From Candidatus Vesicomyidisocius sp. Agig_15_S12 (GTDB taxonomy: Bacteria > Pseudomonadota > Gammaproteobacteria > PS1 > Pseudothioglobaceae), in contig CP072532.1 in NCBI GenBank assembly GCA_021730225.1, positions 83,230 through 147,229 on the forward strand: a stretch of 64,000 bases of DNA. The letters run 5' to 3'. The notes below the pieces were generated by a model. It was not told the DNA's origin. It ran no database searches and was given only the letters and a program-made list of their open reading frames with translations. A program made the position numbers and the translations under genes. Positions 10,764 through 19,629 of the stretch are shown here, piece after piece; within the stretch, counting starts at the first letter, position 1; each line of letters starts with the position of its first letter.

Positions 10764-11681
10764 ATATTTTTTCTTTTATTTTTTAAAATTACTTAGTTAA
10801 TATGAAATTTATATTGTATTTTTTGACTAAATGTAGAGGAGATTCTCCAATACGGAGAACATAATTTAACGGTTTTTATATTGGTTTTTAATGAATTTGT
10901 TTAGTTTTTTTTAATATTGTTTTTACTGATGATAAGTTTATGGCTTATGTTATGGTGTCATACTTAACAATACTTTTATTAAACACATTGCTAGTAATTT
11001 GTAATAAATTTGTGTAGATAACATTATTTAATAAGATATAATAATAGTTCTGGTTATGCCATCTATCAATATCGATAATCATATGTTCAAATTACTTTTC
11101 AATTTTATGATAGTATTTTCAATCAAAGAAATACATTATTTGTACTTAATTTAATAGCGTATTCTTTAATTAATCAGTGTTTTACCTGGATAACGCTATA
11201 AAAACACAAATTAAAACATGAGAAAGTATAAAGTCTGATATTTAATGAATAAATTGTTTCAATATTTTCTTGCTAATATTGAAATTAGCAATTATATTGC
11301 TTTTATTGTGTGAGTGACGCGAATAGGGCCAGGTGTTTTATAGAGAATATTTTTAGTTTTTTACTAAAATCAATCATTTTTTTTATGAACTACTGTAAGT
11401 GATTATTTATTTAGAGTTAACTTATTATTTATTTAGAGTTAACTTATTATTTAGATAAATGAGTGTGTTAATTTGTATCCAAGTTAATTGAAATGTTTTT
11501 TGGTTTAAATAGTTTGAAGATAGATATCCTAAGTTATATTTTGTTTTGTATTCGGTTTTTAATTTAAACCTAATATTTATTTAAAGAGATGAGACACAAT
11601 GTTAAGTTGTTGATATTAAATCAGACTTTAAGTTTAGGCATTTCGTACTAATCTAAATTTATATGAAAGAGTTGATGATTC
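10764..11681. other. Non-coding gap of 918 bases
   Basis: The 3' ends of the helicase gene and of thiE (reverse strand) face each other across this stretch. It is AT-rich with no open frame worth reporting. It contains a small hairpin at 10843-10859 (TTCTCC, 5-base loop, GGAGAA), a run of higher-GC sequence near 11310-11335 that may be a gene relic, and a 22-bp tandem repeat at 11402-11453. Confidence 0.5.
11402..11453. repeat. 22-bp tandem repeat, about 2.4 copies
   Basis: The unit ATTATTTATTTAGAGTTAAC (plus TT) occurs at 11402-11423 and again, identical, at 11424-11445, followed by a partial third copy that ends at about 11453. It lies in non-coding DNA and looks like simple slippage. Confidence 0.85.
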
Positions 11682-12263
11682 CTAATAATTTTTTTTAAAT
11701 AGAGCATTAATCATTGCTACTGCATCACATCCAGCATCAAATGCTTGTTGTTGGTTATAAAGGTTAATACCACCAATGCCAACAATTGGTATGTGTAATA
11801 TTTGTTTTGCTTTAGTAATTACATTAAGTGGGCAATATGGTGCATTAGGTTTGGTTTTAGAATCGAATAGTGCGCCAAAGGCTACATAATTAGCACCTTG
11901 TTTTTGAGCTTGAAACGCTAAATTAATATCATTATAGCAAGATATACCAATGATAGAATCAACACCTAATTGTTGTCTTGCTTGTTGTATTGAACCATCA
12001 TCTTTTCCTAAATGTACACCATCAGCATGGACTTTTTCTGTTAGATTAATATCGTCATTTATGATAAATAAAGTATTATGCACTAAACATAGTTGACGCA
12101 ATGCATATGCTTCTTTGAGTTTCATATTGTCGTTATTAGTTTTGTGTCGATATTGGAGTATACTAATCTGATGTTTGGTAATGACCCATCTTATTAGAAT
12201 AGAATTAAGTGAAGCATCTGGGGTTATTGCATATATATGGCTAATTTTTTTATTAAATACCAT
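11682..12263 (-). CDS. thiE: Thiamine-phosphate synthase ThiE
   Basis: A 193-residue TIM-barrel enzyme that joins HMP-pyrophosphate and thiazole phosphate to give thiamine monophosphate. Recognisable segments are the start YAITPD, the QYRHK strand, FIINDD, the phosphate-binding ADGVHLGKDD, the FGALFDSKTKP loop and the closing VGIGGI. It is slightly short for the family (about 210). Its ATG (plus-strand 12261-12263) overlaps that of the divergent lptC within one CATG. Confidence 0.92.
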   Translation of the reverse strand: MVFNKKISHIYAITPDASLNSILIRWVITKHQISILQYRHKTNNDNMKLKEAYALRQLCLVHNTLFIINDDINLTEKVHADGVHLGKDDGSIQQARQQLGVDSIIGISCYNDINLAFQAQKQGANYVAFGALFDSKTKPNAPYCPLNVITKAKQILHIPIVGIGGINLYNQQQAFDAGCDAVAMINALFKKNY

Positions 12264-13218
12264 GTTTGATTCTCAGTTAAGATATAGTTTATTAAGTGTA
12301 GTTTTTATTATAGTAAAAATTGGTATTATATGGTTTTTTATAGGATTATTTTTGTTTTCATGTTCCGTACAGGAAGATAAACAGAAAGCACTATTAATAC
12401 ATAATCAAACTTCTTTTGAAGAAGCGACTTATCTTGAAAGAATTGATAATTTTTCTTTGCAGGTGTTTGATACTAAAGCGAAATTGTCATATTTTGTTAA
12501 AGCTAAAAGCTATTTTAGTTTTAACAACTTCCCAGCATTATTAATAGAACCGGAAGTAACATTTTATAATGCAAAAGGTATTAAAAATTATGTATTAAAT
12601 TCTAAACGTGCTCACTATGTTGAGAATAGTGGAATTAAGTTTAAAGGGAAAGTTGGTATTTATTCCAGCAATGGATTCAATCATAAGATAAATACAGAAG
12701 AATTATTAGTTGGTTTTGAGACTAGAGACTTGATGAGTAAGAAACAAGTTACTTATTTAGGCGAAACTGTCAATATTATATCTCAAGGTATACAGATACG
12801 GGCTAAAGATAATATAATAAAGTTAATAGGTAATATTAGGATCAATCAAAGTGATGGTCAACAAATATTGACTAAAGACTTGTATATTGATCAAATTGAA
12901 GGTCAAAAACATTTTTTTTCAAAAAATAAAATTGTTTACATGTTTCAGAAAGATAAAATTTATGCTGATGGTATAGATATAAATGAACAAGAACAAATGA
13001 TAGAATTATTAGGAAAGGTAAAAATTATGAAAGACTCTAGTTCTAAGATTAGTACTAAAAATTTGTCTATTGATCAATCAAATGGTTTGGAAATATATAG
13101 AACTAAAGAAAAAGTACACTACCAATCTAATATTGCTGATATTCATGCTGTTGGTATGATTTATGATGTAATTAAGCAAAAAATAAAGTTGATAAGTGAT
13201 GTGGCGGGGATACTATAA
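12262..13218 (+). CDS. lptC: LptC-like LPS export protein, enlarged (two OstA-type modules)
   Basis: The frame is open from 12175, but the ATG at 12262 is the sensible start because earlier codons lie inside thiE. The 318-residue product has an N-terminal membrane helix (about 17-35) and then a beta-rich periplasmic region. The first module (PEVTFYNAKG through LIGNIRINQSDG) is LptC-like. A second, similar module follows (IYADGIDINEQEQMIELLGKVKI), ending in GMIYDVIKQKIKLISDVAG. LptC is normally about 190 residues, so this may be an LptC duplication or an LptC-LptA fusion. It would link the LptBFG transporter to LptA in LPS export. The CATG shared with thiE leaves no separate promoter space. 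Confidence 0.72.
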   Translation: MFDSQLRYSLLSVVFIIVKIGIIWFFIGLFLFSCSVQEDKQKALLIHNQTSFEEATYLERIDNFSLQVFDTKAKLSYFVKAKSYFSFNNFPALLIEPEVTFYNAKGIKNYVLNSKRAHYVENSGIKFKGKVGIYSSNGFNHKINTEELLVGFETRDLMSKKQVTYLGETVNIISQGIQIRAKDNIIKLIGNIRINQSDGQQILTKDLYIDQIEGQKHFFSKNKIVYMFQKDKIYADGIDINEQEQMIELLGKVKIMKDSSSKISTKNLSIDQSNGLEIYRTKEKVHYQSNIADIHAVGMIYDVIKQKIKLISDVAGIL

Positions 13219-13537
13219 ATAAGATTAATTTTGAATTAAAAGTCTTTGTAAATAATTTTTATATTATCAATAATCCTAACTAAATTAGTCCTACTTTAAG
13301 GGCTTTAGTGTTTATAAATATAATATATATGACTAAACAAGAACCTATACATATTAAAGACAAAGTACATCTCGTGTAAGATTGGTACTAAATATAGTTA
13401 TATTTTTTATTATTCCTGCTTAGATATTCTTAATTCATATATCTATGGGGATATGTTGAAATATCCCCATAGAGTGATATAGGTTAAAATGACCATAGGT
13501 ATAATTTTTGGTTTTATATTAAGTATAGGATTGTAAT
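13219..13537. other. Gap upstream of sat with a perfect hairpin
   Basis: The 319 bases between lptC and sat carry no open frame. The promoter of the sulfate adenylyltransferase gene must be here. The only structured element I see is the 12-bp perfect inverted repeat at 13443-13472, listed separately. Confidence 0.5.
13443..13472. promoter_or_regulatory. 12-bp perfect stem-loop in the sat leader
   Basis: CTATGGGGATAT (13443-13454), loop GTTGAA, then ATATCCCCATAG (13461-13472) form a perfect hairpin about 65 bases before the sat ATG. No T-run follows on the plus strand, so it is not a classical terminator of lptC. It could be an mRNA leader structure, a processing or stability element, or an operator. 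Confidence 0.6.
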
Positions 13538-14746
13538 ATGTCAAAACTGGTTCCACCACATGGAAGTGACAAATTAAAGCCTTTAGCTTTAGAAGGTGAT
13601 TCTCTAACGGCTGAATTAGAAAAAGCAAAATTACTATTAAAAGTTAGCTGTTCTTCAAGAGAAGTTGGTGACATTATTATGATGGGTATTGGGGGTTTTA
13701 CGCCATTAGAAGGCTTTATGGATAATGTAAATTGGCAGAGTGTATGTGATAATATGACCATGTTAAATGGTCTATTCTGGCCAATCCCTATTACTTTGTC
13801 TACTAATAGTGAAGATATTAAGCAGGGTGATGAAGTTGCTTTGGTTAATGGAGAAACGGATGACATTATTGCTACTATGGTTGTCAGTGAAAAGTATTCG
13901 ATTGATAAATCTCATGAGTGTAATACTGTTTATAAAACAACTGAAATGGCGCATCCAGGAGTTGTAATGGTAATGGCTCAAGGAAAATACAATCTTGCTG
14001 GTTCTATCAAGGTGTTATCAGATGGTAACTTTCCTAAAAAATATGGTAGTTTATACATGACTCCCATGGAAACTCGTGCTTATTTTGATGATAAAGGTTG
14101 GAATACAATTGCAGCATTTCAAACACGTAACCCAATGCACCGTTCACATGAATATTTAGCTAAGATTGCAGTTGAAATTTGTGATGGTGTTATGATTCAT
14201 TCAGTATTAGGCGGTCTTAAGGATGGAGATATTCCTGCTGATGTACGTTCAGAAGCAATTGCAGTATTAATTGAAAATTATTTTGTAGATAACACAATCT
14301 TACAATCTGGTTATCCATTAGATATGCGTTATGCAGGCCCTCGTGAGGCATTATTACATGCATTATTTAGACAAAATTATGGCTGTTCACATCTTATCGT
14401 TGGTCGTGATCATGCTGGTGTTAATGATTATTATGGTCCATTTGATGCACATAATATCTTTGATGTGATTTCTAATGATGCGTTAGTAATAAAGGTATTA
14501 AAGTTTGATTGGACATTTTGGTGTTATAAATGTGGCGGTATATCTTCAATGAGAACTTGTCCTCATAGTTCAGAAGATCGCGTATTACTATCAGGTACTG
14601 AAGTTCGTAAGATACTTTCTGAGAATAAAGAGTTGCCAGAGACTTTTTCTCGTCCTGAAGTAGCTAAAGTGTTACAAGTATATTATGCTAGCATTAAGAA
14701 TGAAGATAAGGTAGAAATTAAATTGAATGATCATTCTACTAAATAG
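13538..14746 (+). CDS. sat: Sulfate adenylyltransferase (ATP sulfurylase), dissimilatory type
   Basis: A 402-residue homo-oligomeric ATP sulfurylase. The nucleotide-binding motifs are [10 protein letters not shown] (195-204, QxRN and HxxH) and GRDHAG (289-294). A WCYKCGG...TCPH cysteine cluster (C329, C332, C341), probably binding zinc, is seen in the Sat of sulfur oxidisers. In this setting it runs in the energy-yielding direction, APS + PPi to ATP + sulfate. The aprMBA genes follow after 213 bases, which supports the dissimilatory role. The ATG at 13538 gives the expected N-terminus. Confidence 0.97.
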   Translation: MSKLVPPHGSDKLKPLALEGDSLTAELEKAKLLLKVSCSSREVGDIIMMGIGGFTPLEGFMDNVNWQSVCDNMTMLNGLFWPIPITLSTNSEDIKQGDEVALVNGETDDIIATMVVSEKYSIDKSHECNTVYKTTEMAHPGVVMVMAQGKYNLAGSIKVLSDGNFPKKYGSLYMTPMETRAYFDDKGWNTIAAFQTRNPMHRSHEYLAKIAVEICDGVMIHSVLGGLKDGDIPADVRSEAIAVLIENYFVDNTILQSGYPLDMRYAGPREALLHALFRQNYGCSHLIVGRDHAGVNDYYGPFDAHNIFDVISNDALVIKVLKFDWTFWCYKCGGISSMRTCPHSSEDRVLLSGTEVRKILSENKELPETFSRPEVAKVLQVYYASIKNEDKVEIKLNDHSTK

Positions 14747-14959
14747 TGTTGAATATCTTAACTTTATATATCTAAAGAGATACACTATAATATTACCATA
14801 AAACAATAGGTTTGATTTTGTGAGCTAACTTTATGCAAGTATAATAAGTCGAATTTTGACAAAATGCCATTAAGAGTTTGAAACAAACATAGGGAATGCT
14901 AATTAAAAAAAGTTGGCACAATTTAGGATGAGAGTGATTTAACTTAAGGAGAAGAACTA

Positions 14960-15829
14960 ATGATCGATATCAATTCAACACCAATTGCTAGTTTATTAGC
15001 AGAAGGTATTTCATATGCAAATATGCAAATGTATGTAGTTATTATGATTTCCTTAGTGGTTATTATGACAGTGTTAGATTTGTTGCATAAGAAAAGTTCA
15101 GTCTACTTTTTTAATGCATCAGCAAAATCTGAAAAGGATTTATCTGCAGGCAATGCACCATGTTCATTGGGTAAAGAAGAAGATAGACTTAAGATATTAA
15201 GTGTTGGTGATAAAGTAAATATATTGGCAAGTACGGTTGTAGTAGATATTTCAACAGCTGGTGAATTTAGTAATGGACTTCGTAGATTGGTGCATATTTT
15301 AACTATGTGGGGTTTTATTTTTTTTAATGCAGCAACTATAATTATTATTTTTGGTGCACAAGAAACTCAGATGTTAGCACAAGTGTGGAATATGGGTGCA
15401 ATAATGTTATTTATTGGCACATTTTGGTATTGGTTTGGGTTTAAAGTAGACAGTCAAGCAGAAGGTTATTCGTGGACAAGAGTGGTTATTAGAAGAGATA
15501 TGTTTAGTTTGTCATTAATGGCAACTTCGGTATCTGCGCTAGGTTGGAATGTATATGGTGGTGGTACCGGTGTATGGTTTATTTTAGTTCTTTTAGCCAC
15601 TATATCACTATTTGGTGGTGTGTATTGGTCTAAATTTTCTCATATGTTTTTTAAGCCTATTGCTGCATATAATAAGCGAATTATTAAAGCTAATGGTACA
15701 AATGAGAATTTACCTCATGAGACAAGAAATGATGTGTGGCAACAAAATAGACATTCAATGGAGCTTCTAAAAGATGCTCCTATGGATATGGGCCTTGGCA
15801 TTAAGCGTGAAGCGCCTAAGCATTATTAA
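14960..15829 (+). CDS. aprM: AprM, membrane anchor of APS reductase
   Basis: A 289-residue membrane protein with about five hydrophobic helices (near residues 25-40, 105-125, 132-152, 175-195 and 205-225), resembling the AprM family that accompanies aprBA in many sulfur oxidisers. It is thought to anchor AprBA and pass electrons towards quinone. A strong AAGGAGAAG ribosome binding site precedes the ATG. It lies 31 bases ahead of aprB in the same operon, and its hydrophilic C-terminus (230-289) is probably cytoplasmic. Confidence 0.9.
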   Translation: MIDINSTPIASLLAEGISYANMQMYVVIMISLVVIMTVLDLLHKKSSVYFFNASAKSEKDLSAGNAPCSLGKEEDRLKILSVGDKVNILASTVVVDISTAGEFSNGLRRLVHILTMWGFIFFNAATIIIIFGAQETQMLAQVWNMGAIMLFIGTFWYWFGFKVDSQAEGYSWTRVVIRRDMFSLSLMATSVSALGWNVYGGGTGVWFILVLLATISLFGGVYWSKFSHMFFKPIAAYNKRIIKANGTNENLPHETRNDVWQQNRHSMELLKDAPMDMGLGIKREAPKHY

Positions 15830-15860
15830 TATTAATTAAATAAGAAGAGAGGAAAATAAT

Positions 15861-16340
15861 ATGCCAACTTTTGTATATATGACTCGTTGTGATGGTTGTG
15901 GACATTGTGTAGATATCTGCCCATCTGATATTATGCACATTGATGATAAATATCGTCGTGCTTATAATATTGAACCAAACATGTGCTGGGAATGTTATTC
16001 ATGTGTGAAAGCATGTCCACATCAAGCAATTGATGTACGTGGTTATGCAGATTTTGCGCCATTAGGGCACAGTGTTCGTGTTATTCGTGATGAAGAGAAA
16101 GGCACTATTGCGTGGAGAGTTAAATTTCGTGATGGACGTGTAAAGAATTTCTTATCACCGATTACGACTCAGCCATGGGGAACTAAGATTCCTGATCTTA
16201 GAAATGAGCCTGAGCCTAGTGATGATATGCGTAACTCACAGTTATTAGCATTTGAACCTAAATATATTCGCATGGATGATGGTGATATTCATACATTAGA
16301 ATCTAATGGCTTAAAATTTAAAGAAGGAGTGTACTACTAA
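15861..16340 (+). CDS. aprB: Adenylylsulfate reductase beta subunit AprB
   Basis: A 159-residue iron-sulfur subunit. Two [4Fe-4S] ligand sets are visible: C10, C13, C16, C20 (CDGCGHCVDIC) and C42, C45, C48, C52 (CWECYSCVKAC). The C-terminal tail is the arm that wraps around AprA in known structures. It transfers electrons from the flavin of AprA. Its stop codon overlaps the ATG of aprA by one base. An AGAGAGGAAAA ribosome binding site precedes the start. Confidence 0.96.
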   Translation: MPTFVYMTRCDGCGHCVDICPSDIMHIDDKYRRAYNIEPNMCWECYSCVKACPHQAIDVRGYADFAPLGHSVRVIRDEEKGTIAWRVKFRDGRVKNFLSPITTQPWGTKIPDLRNEPEPSDDMRNSQLLAFEPKYIRMDDGDIHTLESNGLKFKEGVYY

Positions 16341-18232
16341 TGGGTATTAAAACAATTGTAGAAGACAACATTGATATTTTAGTTGTTGGTGCTGGTTTAG
16401 GCGGTACAGGCGCTGCTTATGAGGCTAGATATTGGGGTCGTAATAAAAAAATTATTATTGCAGAAAAAGCAAATATTAATCGTTCAGGTGCTGTTGCTCA
16501 AGGTTTGTATGCGATTAACTGTTATATGGGAACTCGTTTTGGTGAGAATAATCCTGAAGACCATGTTCGTTATGCGCGTATGGATTTAATGGGTATGGTT
16601 CGTGAAGATTTATTGTTTGACATGGCTCGCCATGTTGACTCTGCAGTACATAAGTTTGAAGAGTGGGGTCTCCCATTAATGAAGGATCCTAAGAGAGAAG
16701 ATATAGGCGCTTATATGCGTGAAGGTCGTTGGCAGATTATGATTCATGGTGAATCATATAAGCCTATTGTTGCTGAAGCTGCAACTAAGCAAGCTGATAA
16801 AGTTTACAATCGTATTATGGTTACCCATTTATTAATGGATGACAAGAAAAAGAATCGTGTTGCTGGCGCTGTAGGTTTTAATGTACGTACCGGTAATTAC
16901 CATGTGTTTAAGTCTAAGACTACTATTGTTGGTGCTGGTGGCGCGTCTAATATTTTTAAGCCTCGTTCAGTCGGTGAAGGTATGGGTCGTGTATGGTATG
17001 CACCATGGTCTTCTGGTTCTGCTTATGGCTTATTGATCGAAGCTGGTGCAAAAATGACACAAATGGAAAATCGTATTGTTCTTGCCAGATTTAAAGATGG
17101 TTATGGTCCTGTTGGCGCATACTTTTTACATCTTAAGACTTATACCCAAAATGGTTATGGTGATGAGTACGAGTCTAAGTGGTTTCCAGAATTATCAAAA
17201 ATGGTAGGTAAAGAATATTTAGATACAGAAGGCCAGCATTTATCTCATAAACCAATTCCAACTTGTTTGCGTAATCATGCATTTATTAGTGAGGTAAATG
17301 CTGGTCGTGGTCCAATTCATATGGTAACAATGGAAGCATTTAAAGATCCTCATCTAGAAGAAGTTGGTTGGGAAAATTTCTTAGGTATGACTGTTGGTCA
17401 AGCAGTACTTTGGGCTGCAACAGATGTTGATCCTAAATACGAAAATCCTGAGTTAACAACTTCTGAGCCATATGTAATGGGTTCACACGCTACTGGTTGT
17501 GGTGCATGGTGCTCAGGTCCTGAAGATATCTCTCCTGATGAATATTTTTGGGGCTATAATCGTATGACGACGGTAGATGGTTTGTTTGGTGCTGGAGATA
17601 CTGTTGGTGGTACACCACATGCGTTCTCATCAGGTTCATTTACAGAAGGTCGTTTAGCTGCTAAGGCTGCTTGTAAGTATATTGATGATGGTAAAGCAGA
17701 AGGTATTGTTGTATCTAACAAGCAAATTGCTGAGCGTAAAGAGCAAATTTATAAGCCTTTAGAGAATTATACGATTGGTCGTAATGAAATTGTTGCTGGT
17801 ACAGTATCTCCAAGTTACATTCTTCCATTGAGTGGATTGCAACGTTTGCAAAAGATTATGGATGAGTATTGTGGTGGTGTTACTGTTTCTTATGTAACTA
17901 ATGATAAGTTGCTTAGTATAGGTTTGAAGAAGTTAGCTATTTTAGAAGAAGATTTAGAACATATTGGTGCAGAAGATTTTCATCAGTTGATGCGTGGATG
18001 GGAATTAAGACACCGTCATCGAACTTCTGAATGTGTGACTCAGCATACACTATTTCGTAAGGAAACTCGTTGGCCTGGATATTATTATCGTGGAGATGCT
18101 ATGAAATTAGATGATAAAAATTGGCATGTATTAACAGTTTCTCATCGTAATCGTATTACTGGTGAATATACATTAGAGAAGGCACCTTGTTATCATTTAG
18201 TTGGTGAAGGGGATGAAAAAGTAGAGGTTTAA
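16340..18232 (+). CDS. aprA: Adenylylsulfate reductase alpha subunit AprA
   Basis: A 630-residue flavoprotein of the fumarate reductase/succinate dehydrogenase fold. The FAD-binding VVGAGLGGTGAA lies at about 15-26, followed by NRSGAVAQGLYAINCYMG. Later segments include GAGDTVGGTPHAFSSGS and the C-terminal ELRHRHRTSE, which matches the conserved active-site region. In a sulfur oxidiser it works in reverse, making APS from sulfite and AMP. It is the last gene of the apr operon; a strong rho-independent terminator follows about 20 bases after the stop. Confidence 0.97.
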   Translation: MGIKTIVEDNIDILVVGAGLGGTGAAYEARYWGRNKKIIIAEKANINRSGAVAQGLYAINCYMGTRFGENNPEDHVRYARMDLMGMVREDLLFDMARHVDSAVHKFEEWGLPLMKDPKREDIGAYMREGRWQIMIHGESYKPIVAEAATKQADKVYNRIMVTHLLMDDKKKNRVAGAVGFNVRTGNYHVFKSKTTIVGAGGASNIFKPRSVGEGMGRVWYAPWSSGSAYGLLIEAGAKMTQMENRIVLARFKDGYGPVGAYFLHLKTYTQNGYGDEYESKWFPELSKMVGKEYLDTEGQHLSHKPIPTCLRNHAFISEVNAGRGPIHMVTMEAFKDPHLEEVGWENFLGMTVGQAVLWAATDVDPKYENPELTTSEPYVMGSHATGCGAWCSGPEDISPDEYFWGYNRMTTVDGLFGAGDTVGGTPHAFSSGSFTEGRLAAKAACKYIDDGKAEGIVVSNKQIAERKEQIYKPLENYTIGRNEIVAGTVSPSYILPLSGLQRLQKIMDEYCGGVTVSYVTNDKLLSIGLKKLAILEEDLEHIGAEDFHQLMRGWELRHRHRTSECVTQHTLFRKETRWPGYYYRGDAMKLDDKNWHVLTVSHRNRITGEYTLEKAPCYHLVGEGDEKVEV

Positions 18233-18254
18233 TTAAAATTTATATTTTAATAAG

Positions 18255-18285
18255 AAGACCAATATTTATATGTTGGTCTTTTTTT
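18255..18285 (+). terminator. Rho-independent terminator after aprA
   Basis: AAGACCAA (18255-18262), a 10-base loop and TTGGTCTT (18273-18280) form a perfect 8-bp stem, followed by an unbroken T-run to 18285. It separates the apr operon from the next small genes. Confidence 0.88.
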
Positions 18286-18334
18286 ATTTATTGTGTTTTT
18301 TAATAAAAAACGTTTTATTGGAGTTATTGAATCA

Positions 18335-18685
18335 ATGAACATTATTGACAAAACAGATGAGGAAATTTTAGCAATTGCAAATCCAATGTGGAATAACTTA
18401 GTTAAATATTCTAATAATGGTAATTACGGTGCTTTTAGTCGTCATTTTTCAGAGGATTTTTTGCGCGGTGCTAATGAAATTGAAATGGGAAAGCAATTTG
18501 CTCGTAGTGAACTAACTAAAGGTCTTGAAAAAGGTGCAGGATACTTAGGCATAATTCGCCGTGGTCAATATGTAACTGTGTTGTATAAACAAACCCATTC
18601 TAAAAAAGAAGGCGAGTATTTAGGAAGATTAGTGCTTGGTTATGAAGATGATGTGGTCAAAATTTTTGGTACAACAATTTTTTAG
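18335..18685 (+). CDS. Conserved small protein of unknown function downstream of apr
   Basis: The frame opens at 18293 (GTG), but the ATG at 18335 is preceded by TTGGAGTT and gives a plausible 116-residue protein, so I prefer it. I do not recognise the family. The N-terminus (EEILAIANPMWNNLVKYSNN) and the later antiparallel-strand pattern (YLGIIRRGQYVTVLYK, then YLGRLVLGYEDD) would fit a small alpha+beta NTF2-like fold, but this is only an impression. There is no signal peptide or membrane helix. It is the first of three close genes (gaps of 5 bases each) behind the apr terminator. Confidence 0.75.
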   Translation: MNIIDKTDEEILAIANPMWNNLVKYSNNGNYGAFSRHFSEDFLRGANEIEMGKQFARSELTKGLEKGAGYLGIIRRGQYVTVLYKQTHSKKEGEYLGRLVLGYEDDVVKIFGTTIF

Positions 18686-18690
18686 AAATT

Positions 18691-19197
18691 GTGGATAATA
18701 TTATTAAAGAGTTTAAATATGTTGAGCTGATCTATAAAGTTATTGATAAAAAAACTGGTAATATTTTTTTATCAATTGAGTATCCAGTCGGCTATGTACA
18801 TGGTATTAATGATACATTAGGTAAAGAGGTTATTAATAAATTAGAGGGTAAAAGGCAAGGAGATGTTATTGAGGTTGAGATTGATGTAGATAAACTCTAT
18901 GGGATTCGTGACGAATCTTTAGTTTTTATTGATAAAATAGAAAATATTCCCCAGAAATATCAGAAAGTTGGTACTAAGATTGTTATGGAGAATTCTAAAG
19001 GAGAGGCTAAGGATTTTTTGGTAACTAAAGTGGATGATAAAACAGTTACTATTGATGGTAATAATCCTCTTTGTGGTCGTGAGGTTAAGTTTATTCTTGA
19101 CATTCATTTGGTTCGTGATGCAACAGATGGAGAGATGGAAGTAGGTGGTATGACAGACGAACAGCCAGATATAGAACAATTATTATCGGTGAATTAA
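18691..19197 (+). CDS. SlyD/FKBP-like peptidyl-prolyl isomerase
   Basis: A 168-residue protein. The C-terminal signature DGNNPLCGREVKFILDIH corresponds to the DGNHPLAGK-type motif of SlyD/FkpA-like FKBP proteins, and GKEVINKLEGKRQGD matches the helix before it. This points to a peptidyl-prolyl isomerase or chaperone in the cytosol. SlyD's His-rich metal-binding tail is absent; the protein ends EVGGMTDEQPDIEQLL. The start is a GTG 5 bases after the preceding stop. Its place between two unknown genes behind aprA suggests a folding role linked to that locus, which is inference. Confidence 0.75.
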   Translation: MDNIIKEFKYVELIYKVIDKKTGNIFLSIEYPVGYVHGINDTLGKEVINKLEGKRQGDVIEVEIDVDKLYGIRDESLVFIDKIENIPQKYQKVGTKIVMENSKGEAKDFLVTKVDDKTVTIDGNNPLCGREVKFILDIHLVRDATDGEMEVGGMTDEQPDIEQLLSVN

Positions 19198-19202
19198 TAA
19201 TC

Positions 19203-19556
19203 ATGAGTATTGATTTTTTAGAGTCAGAAATAAAGACCATTCAGAATGCAGTTAATCAGCGTTGGAAAAAAGAAAATATTGATGTTAATTTAGCTGATAT
19301 TGAAATTACTAAAGAAGGTGAATTAACACTTGTTCCAGCAGTTGTTTGGGAAGATAAAAATTCAACTTTTATTATTTTAAAGATGGGTATATTCTCTTAC
19401 AAAAGTTTTTTTTATTATTTAACTGATAAGCGTTTTGATACTGGTGTTTCTGAGTATAACGATTTGTATGAATGTGCGAATACCTTGTTAAAAGCGCAAG
19501 CGGATTTTATTTTAAGTAAACATACCAAAGACTTGAATTTAAATAGTCTTAAATAA
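19203..19556 (+). CDS. Small protein of unknown function, third gene of post-apr cluster
   Basis: A 117-residue soluble protein that I do not recognise. It begins with a helical segment (FLESEIKTIQNAVNQRWKKE), then a likely beta region (IEITKEGELTLVPAVVWED), and ends in a helix (YECANTLLKAQADFILSK). It has no cysteine motif beyond a single Cys and no membrane helix. The ATG follows the previous stop by 5 bases, so the three genes are probably one transcript, ended by the hairpin at 19545-19571. Confidence 0.75.
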   Translation: MSIDFLESEIKTIQNAVNQRWKKENIDVNLADIEITKEGELTLVPAVVWEDKNSTFIILKMGIFSYKSFFYYLTDKRFDTGVSEYNDLYECANTLLKAQADFILSKHTKDLNLNSLK

Positions 19557-19571
19557 ATATTATTTAAGACT
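19545..19571. terminator. Bidirectional terminator-like hairpin between convergent genes
   Basis: AGTCTTAAAT (19545-19554) and ATTTAAGACT (19562-19571) form a perfect 10-bp stem with a 7-base loop, overlapping the last codons of the upstream gene. It sits between the convergent post-apr cluster and hppA, with A- and T-rich flanks on both sides. Confidence 0.65.
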
Positions 19572-19629
19572 CAAATTTTAAAAAAAGTATACTATATACT
19601 ATGCATATCTTTTTTAGGAAAATTAATTT

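Noticed and set aside
12175-12261. Upstream extension of the lptC frame to 12175
   Set aside because: It lies wholly inside thiE on the other strand and adds residues unlike LptC.
14856-14884. Sigma-70 promoter for aprM (TTGACA at 14856)
   Set aside because: The -35 is perfect, but the hexamer at the correct distance (TGAAAC) is a poor -10, so I do not claim it.
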